Shown here piece by piece: positions 5,549 to 7,346 of a DNA stretch of 7,346 bases (the first letter of the stretch is position 1; the number at the start of each line of letters is the position of its first letter). The translations under genes were made by a program, and so were the position numbers. The stretch is from NCBI GenBank assembly GCA_017519685.1, contig JAFWRV010000350.1:1-7346 (forward strand), read 5' to 3'. Origin of the DNA: Clostridia bacterium. GTDB lineage: Bacteria; Bacillota; Clostridia; Oscillospirales; Acutalibacteraceae. The notes under the pieces were generated by a model. That model made no database searches and had not been told where the DNA came from. It was given only the letters and a program-made list of their open reading frames with translations.

Positions 5549-7346
5549 ATGAAAGATAATAATCTGCTTTATTTTATAGGTGAATATCTTCCTCCCGAGC
5601 TGTGCGACCCTCTGTCGGGCGGCGCGGTGTCGCGGATATCACTTGACGAAAACTCAAATACTTTAAATATCACGGCATCCTTTGAAAAATATGTCGCCCG
5701 CGAAATTCTGTCCGATGCCTGCAAAACGGTTTGCGAAAAAACAGGAATTGAGCGCGCCGTTATAGATGCTCATTATCCGGAAAGCGAATTCGGTGAAAAG
5801 TGCGTTCCCGAAATCATTTCCGCTCTCAAAGCGGAAATCAACGCTTCCGACGGTCTTATCGATGACGCGCATTTTCTCATCACAGACGGCAGCATCCTGA
5901 TTGAAACAACCGACGGAGCGTCCCTGCTCAACAATATGGATGCCGATATATTCATTCACGACTATATCGCCCGTCATTTCGGCGCGGATTATACGGTTGA
6001 AATCAAAGGCGACGCCATAGTGGATTTCAACTCTCCGGAATATGACCGTATGATGAGCGAAGCTATACAGACCTCCGTTCAGGTTGCCGAGCCGAAAAAG
6101 GATAAAAAACCGGTACGCGAATATGAGGATTTCCCGATTTCAATCACCAATTCCAGAATCCTCTACGGCAGAAAGATAAAGGGCAAGCCGGTCAATCTCA
6201 AAGATTTGTCAATTGAAACAGGAAACGCCGTTGTCTGGGGCAAAACCTTTGCCACCGAAAGTCTGCCGACGGATGTCAGGACCACCAAGGACGGAAGATA
6301 TAATATAATCACATTCTATATCACCGACAGAACCGACTCTTATCCCGTCAAAATCTTTGACGAAAAAGAAAACTGCCGTCTGCTCGCGTCAACAATTGAC
6401 GCCGGTCAGACCCTTTTAATCAAAGGTCATATCGAATATGACAACTATATGAAGACTCATGTAATCAAAGCCGCCTCGATTATGACGGCTGAGGAGATGA
6501 TTGAAGAGGATACCGCCGAAGAAAAGCGTGTTGAACTTCATCTTCATACCAAAATGAGTCAGATGGACGCCGTTTCAACCGCGGAAAGCCTCGTTGAAAG
6601 AGCCGCGAAATGGGGACATAAGGCGATAGCGATTACCGACCACGGCGTGGTTCAGGCATTTCCGGAAGCGGCAGCCGCGGCAAAAAAATTCGGTATCAAG
6701 ATTCTCTACGGTATGGAGGGCTACTACGTTGACGATACGGTTACGGCTGTTACGGGGGACAGGCAGATGCCCCTTGACGGCTCATTCGTTGTCTTTGACG
6801 TTGAAACCACCGGTCTTCGCACCGGCTATGACCGTCTGACCGAAATAGGCGCGGTCAAAGTGGTCAACGGCGCCGAGGTCAGCTCATTCCGTACCTTTGT
6901 CAATCCCGGAAGGAGCATTCCCGAAAGGATTACAGAGCTGACGGGAATAGACAATTCTATGGTTGCCGGTGCTCCGGAAGAGGGAGAAGCGGTAAGAAAA
7001 TTCTTTGAATGGGCGGGAGAAGATGTCGTTCTTGTCGCTCACAACGCGACATTTGATACCGATGTAATCAAAGCCGCCTGCGAAAGAAACGGCATTGATT
7101 ACAATTACACTCATATAGATACGCTTGTGCTCTGCCGCGAGCTTGTTGAAGACGCGAAGAAATATACTCTCGACAATGTTGCCAAAAAGCTGAAGCTTCC
7201 CGCGTTTGACCATCACAGGGCCGATGAGGACGCGAGAATACTTGTCAAGATATTTGAAAAACTCGTCGGGTTTATGCAGGAAAAAGGCATCGAACGGGTT
7301 GAGGAAATAAACGAAAAAATAAAGCCGGACCCGAGAAAGTGCAACA
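5549..7346 (+). CDS. polC: DNA polymerase III alpha subunit, PolC type (3'-partial)
   Basis: PolC is the replicative DNA polymerase of low-GC Gram-positive bacteria and carries its own 3'-5' proofreading exonuclease. The frame is open for 599 codons to the window edge. Family length is about 1,400-1,450 aa, so the rest of the PHP domain, the catalytic palm and the C-terminal domains lie outside. Order seen: a variable N-terminal domain (1 to about 185) with a lysine-rich linker (EPKKDKK, 181-187); an OB fold (about 222-315); and the first part of the PHP domain with HLHTKMSQMD (331-340) and ITDHG (362-366). Inserted next is the DEDDh exonuclease (about 411-575) with Asp417 and Glu419 in FDVETTG, Asp503 in AHNATFD, and His556 and Asp561 in HRADED. 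All five exonuclease residues are present, so proofreading should work. DnaE is excluded by the embedded exonuclease and the OB fold ahead of the PHP domain. The start is 1 nt after ispG. Confidence 0.96.
   Translation, partial: MKDNNLLYFIGEYLPPELCDPLSGGAVSRISLDENSNTLNITASFEKYVAREILSDACKTVCEKTGIERAVIDAHYPESEFGEKCVPEIISALKAEINASDGLIDDAHFLITDGSILIETTDGASLLNNMDADIFIHDYIARHFGADYTVEIKGDAIVDFNSPEYDRMMSEAIQTSVQVAEPKKDKKPVREYEDFPISITNSRILYGRKIKGKPVNLKDLSIETGNAVVWGKTFATESLPTDVRTTKDGRYNIITFYITDRTDSYPVKIFDEKENCRLLASTIDAGQTLLIKGHIEYDNYMKTHVIKAASIMTAEEMIEEDTAEEKRVELHLHTKMSQMDAVSTAESLVERAAKWGHKAIAITDHGVVQAFPEAAAAAKKFGIKILYGMEGYYVDDTVTAVTGDRQMPLDGSFVVFDVETTGLRTGYDRLTEIGAVKVVNGAEVSSFRTFVNPGRSIPERITELTGIDNSMVAGAPEEGEAVRKFFEWAGEDVVLVAHNATFDTDVIKAACERNGIDYNYTHIDTLVLCRELVEDAKKYTLDNVAKKLKLPAFDHHRADEDARILVKIFEKLVGFMQEKGIERVEEINEKIKPDPRKCN

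Noticed and set aside
5663..5977. Antisense open frames opposite the N-terminal part of polC
   Set aside because: The forward frame is continuous for 599 codons with OB, PHP and exonuclease motifs. The antisense frames have no recognisable motif.
1..7346. Mobile elements, CRISPR arrays, tRNA or rRNA genes, defence islands
   Set aside because: No direct-repeat array, transposase, tRNA-like fold or integration scar was seen. The genes are all core, intact, on one strand and similar in base composition.

Overview
The window is a compact, single-strand (+) housekeeping gene run: frr (5' end cut by the window) - uppS - cdsA - dxr - rseP - ispG - polC (3' end cut by the window). All seven genes are recognised from conserved motifs and none shows an internal stop or frameshift. 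Almost no sequence is non-coding: the gaps are 14, 25, 60, -13 (overlap), 1 and 1 nt, so no stretch over 300 nt lacks a gene.

Organism: the last gene encodes the Gram-positive-type replicative polymerase PolC (OB fold, then a PHP domain with a DEDDh exonuclease inserted in it), which is typical of Firmicutes and a few related phyla. The order frr-uppS-cdsA-dxr-rseP followed by polC is a Firmicutes arrangement. ispG between rseP and polC, with no proS, points to Clostridia rather than Bacilli. The moderate base composition (about half G+C by eye) and motif variants such as RPSGE in UppS and QSMLN in IspG would fit an uncultured Oscillospirales-like gut clostridium. That narrower placement is inference.

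Layout: 1-540 ribosome recycling factor; 555-1286 undecaprenyl diphosphate synthase; 1312-2184 CDP-diglyceride synthase; 2185-2244 the only real intergenic spacer, holding a GC-rich hairpin and the dxr ribosome binding site; 2245-3393 DXP reductoisomerase; 3381-4493 site-2 protease RseP/RasP; 4495-5547 HMB-PP synthase; 5549-7346 first 599 codons of PolC.

How the genes work together: Dxr and IspG are two steps of the MEP pathway that makes IPP/DMAPP. UppS uses IPP to build the C55 lipid carrier for peptidoglycan. CdsA makes CDP-diacylglycerol for phospholipids. RseP is a membrane protease involved in envelope signalling and membrane-protein turnover. Frr and PolC tie this envelope and isoprenoid block to translation and replication. 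The operon promoter probably lies upstream of the window, since I see no convincing promoter inside it.

I found no evidence of a new biological system. The findings are modest: two hairpins at gene junctions, a start codon with no Shine-Dalgarno, tight coupling of polC to ispG, and several lineage-type substitutions in family motifs.
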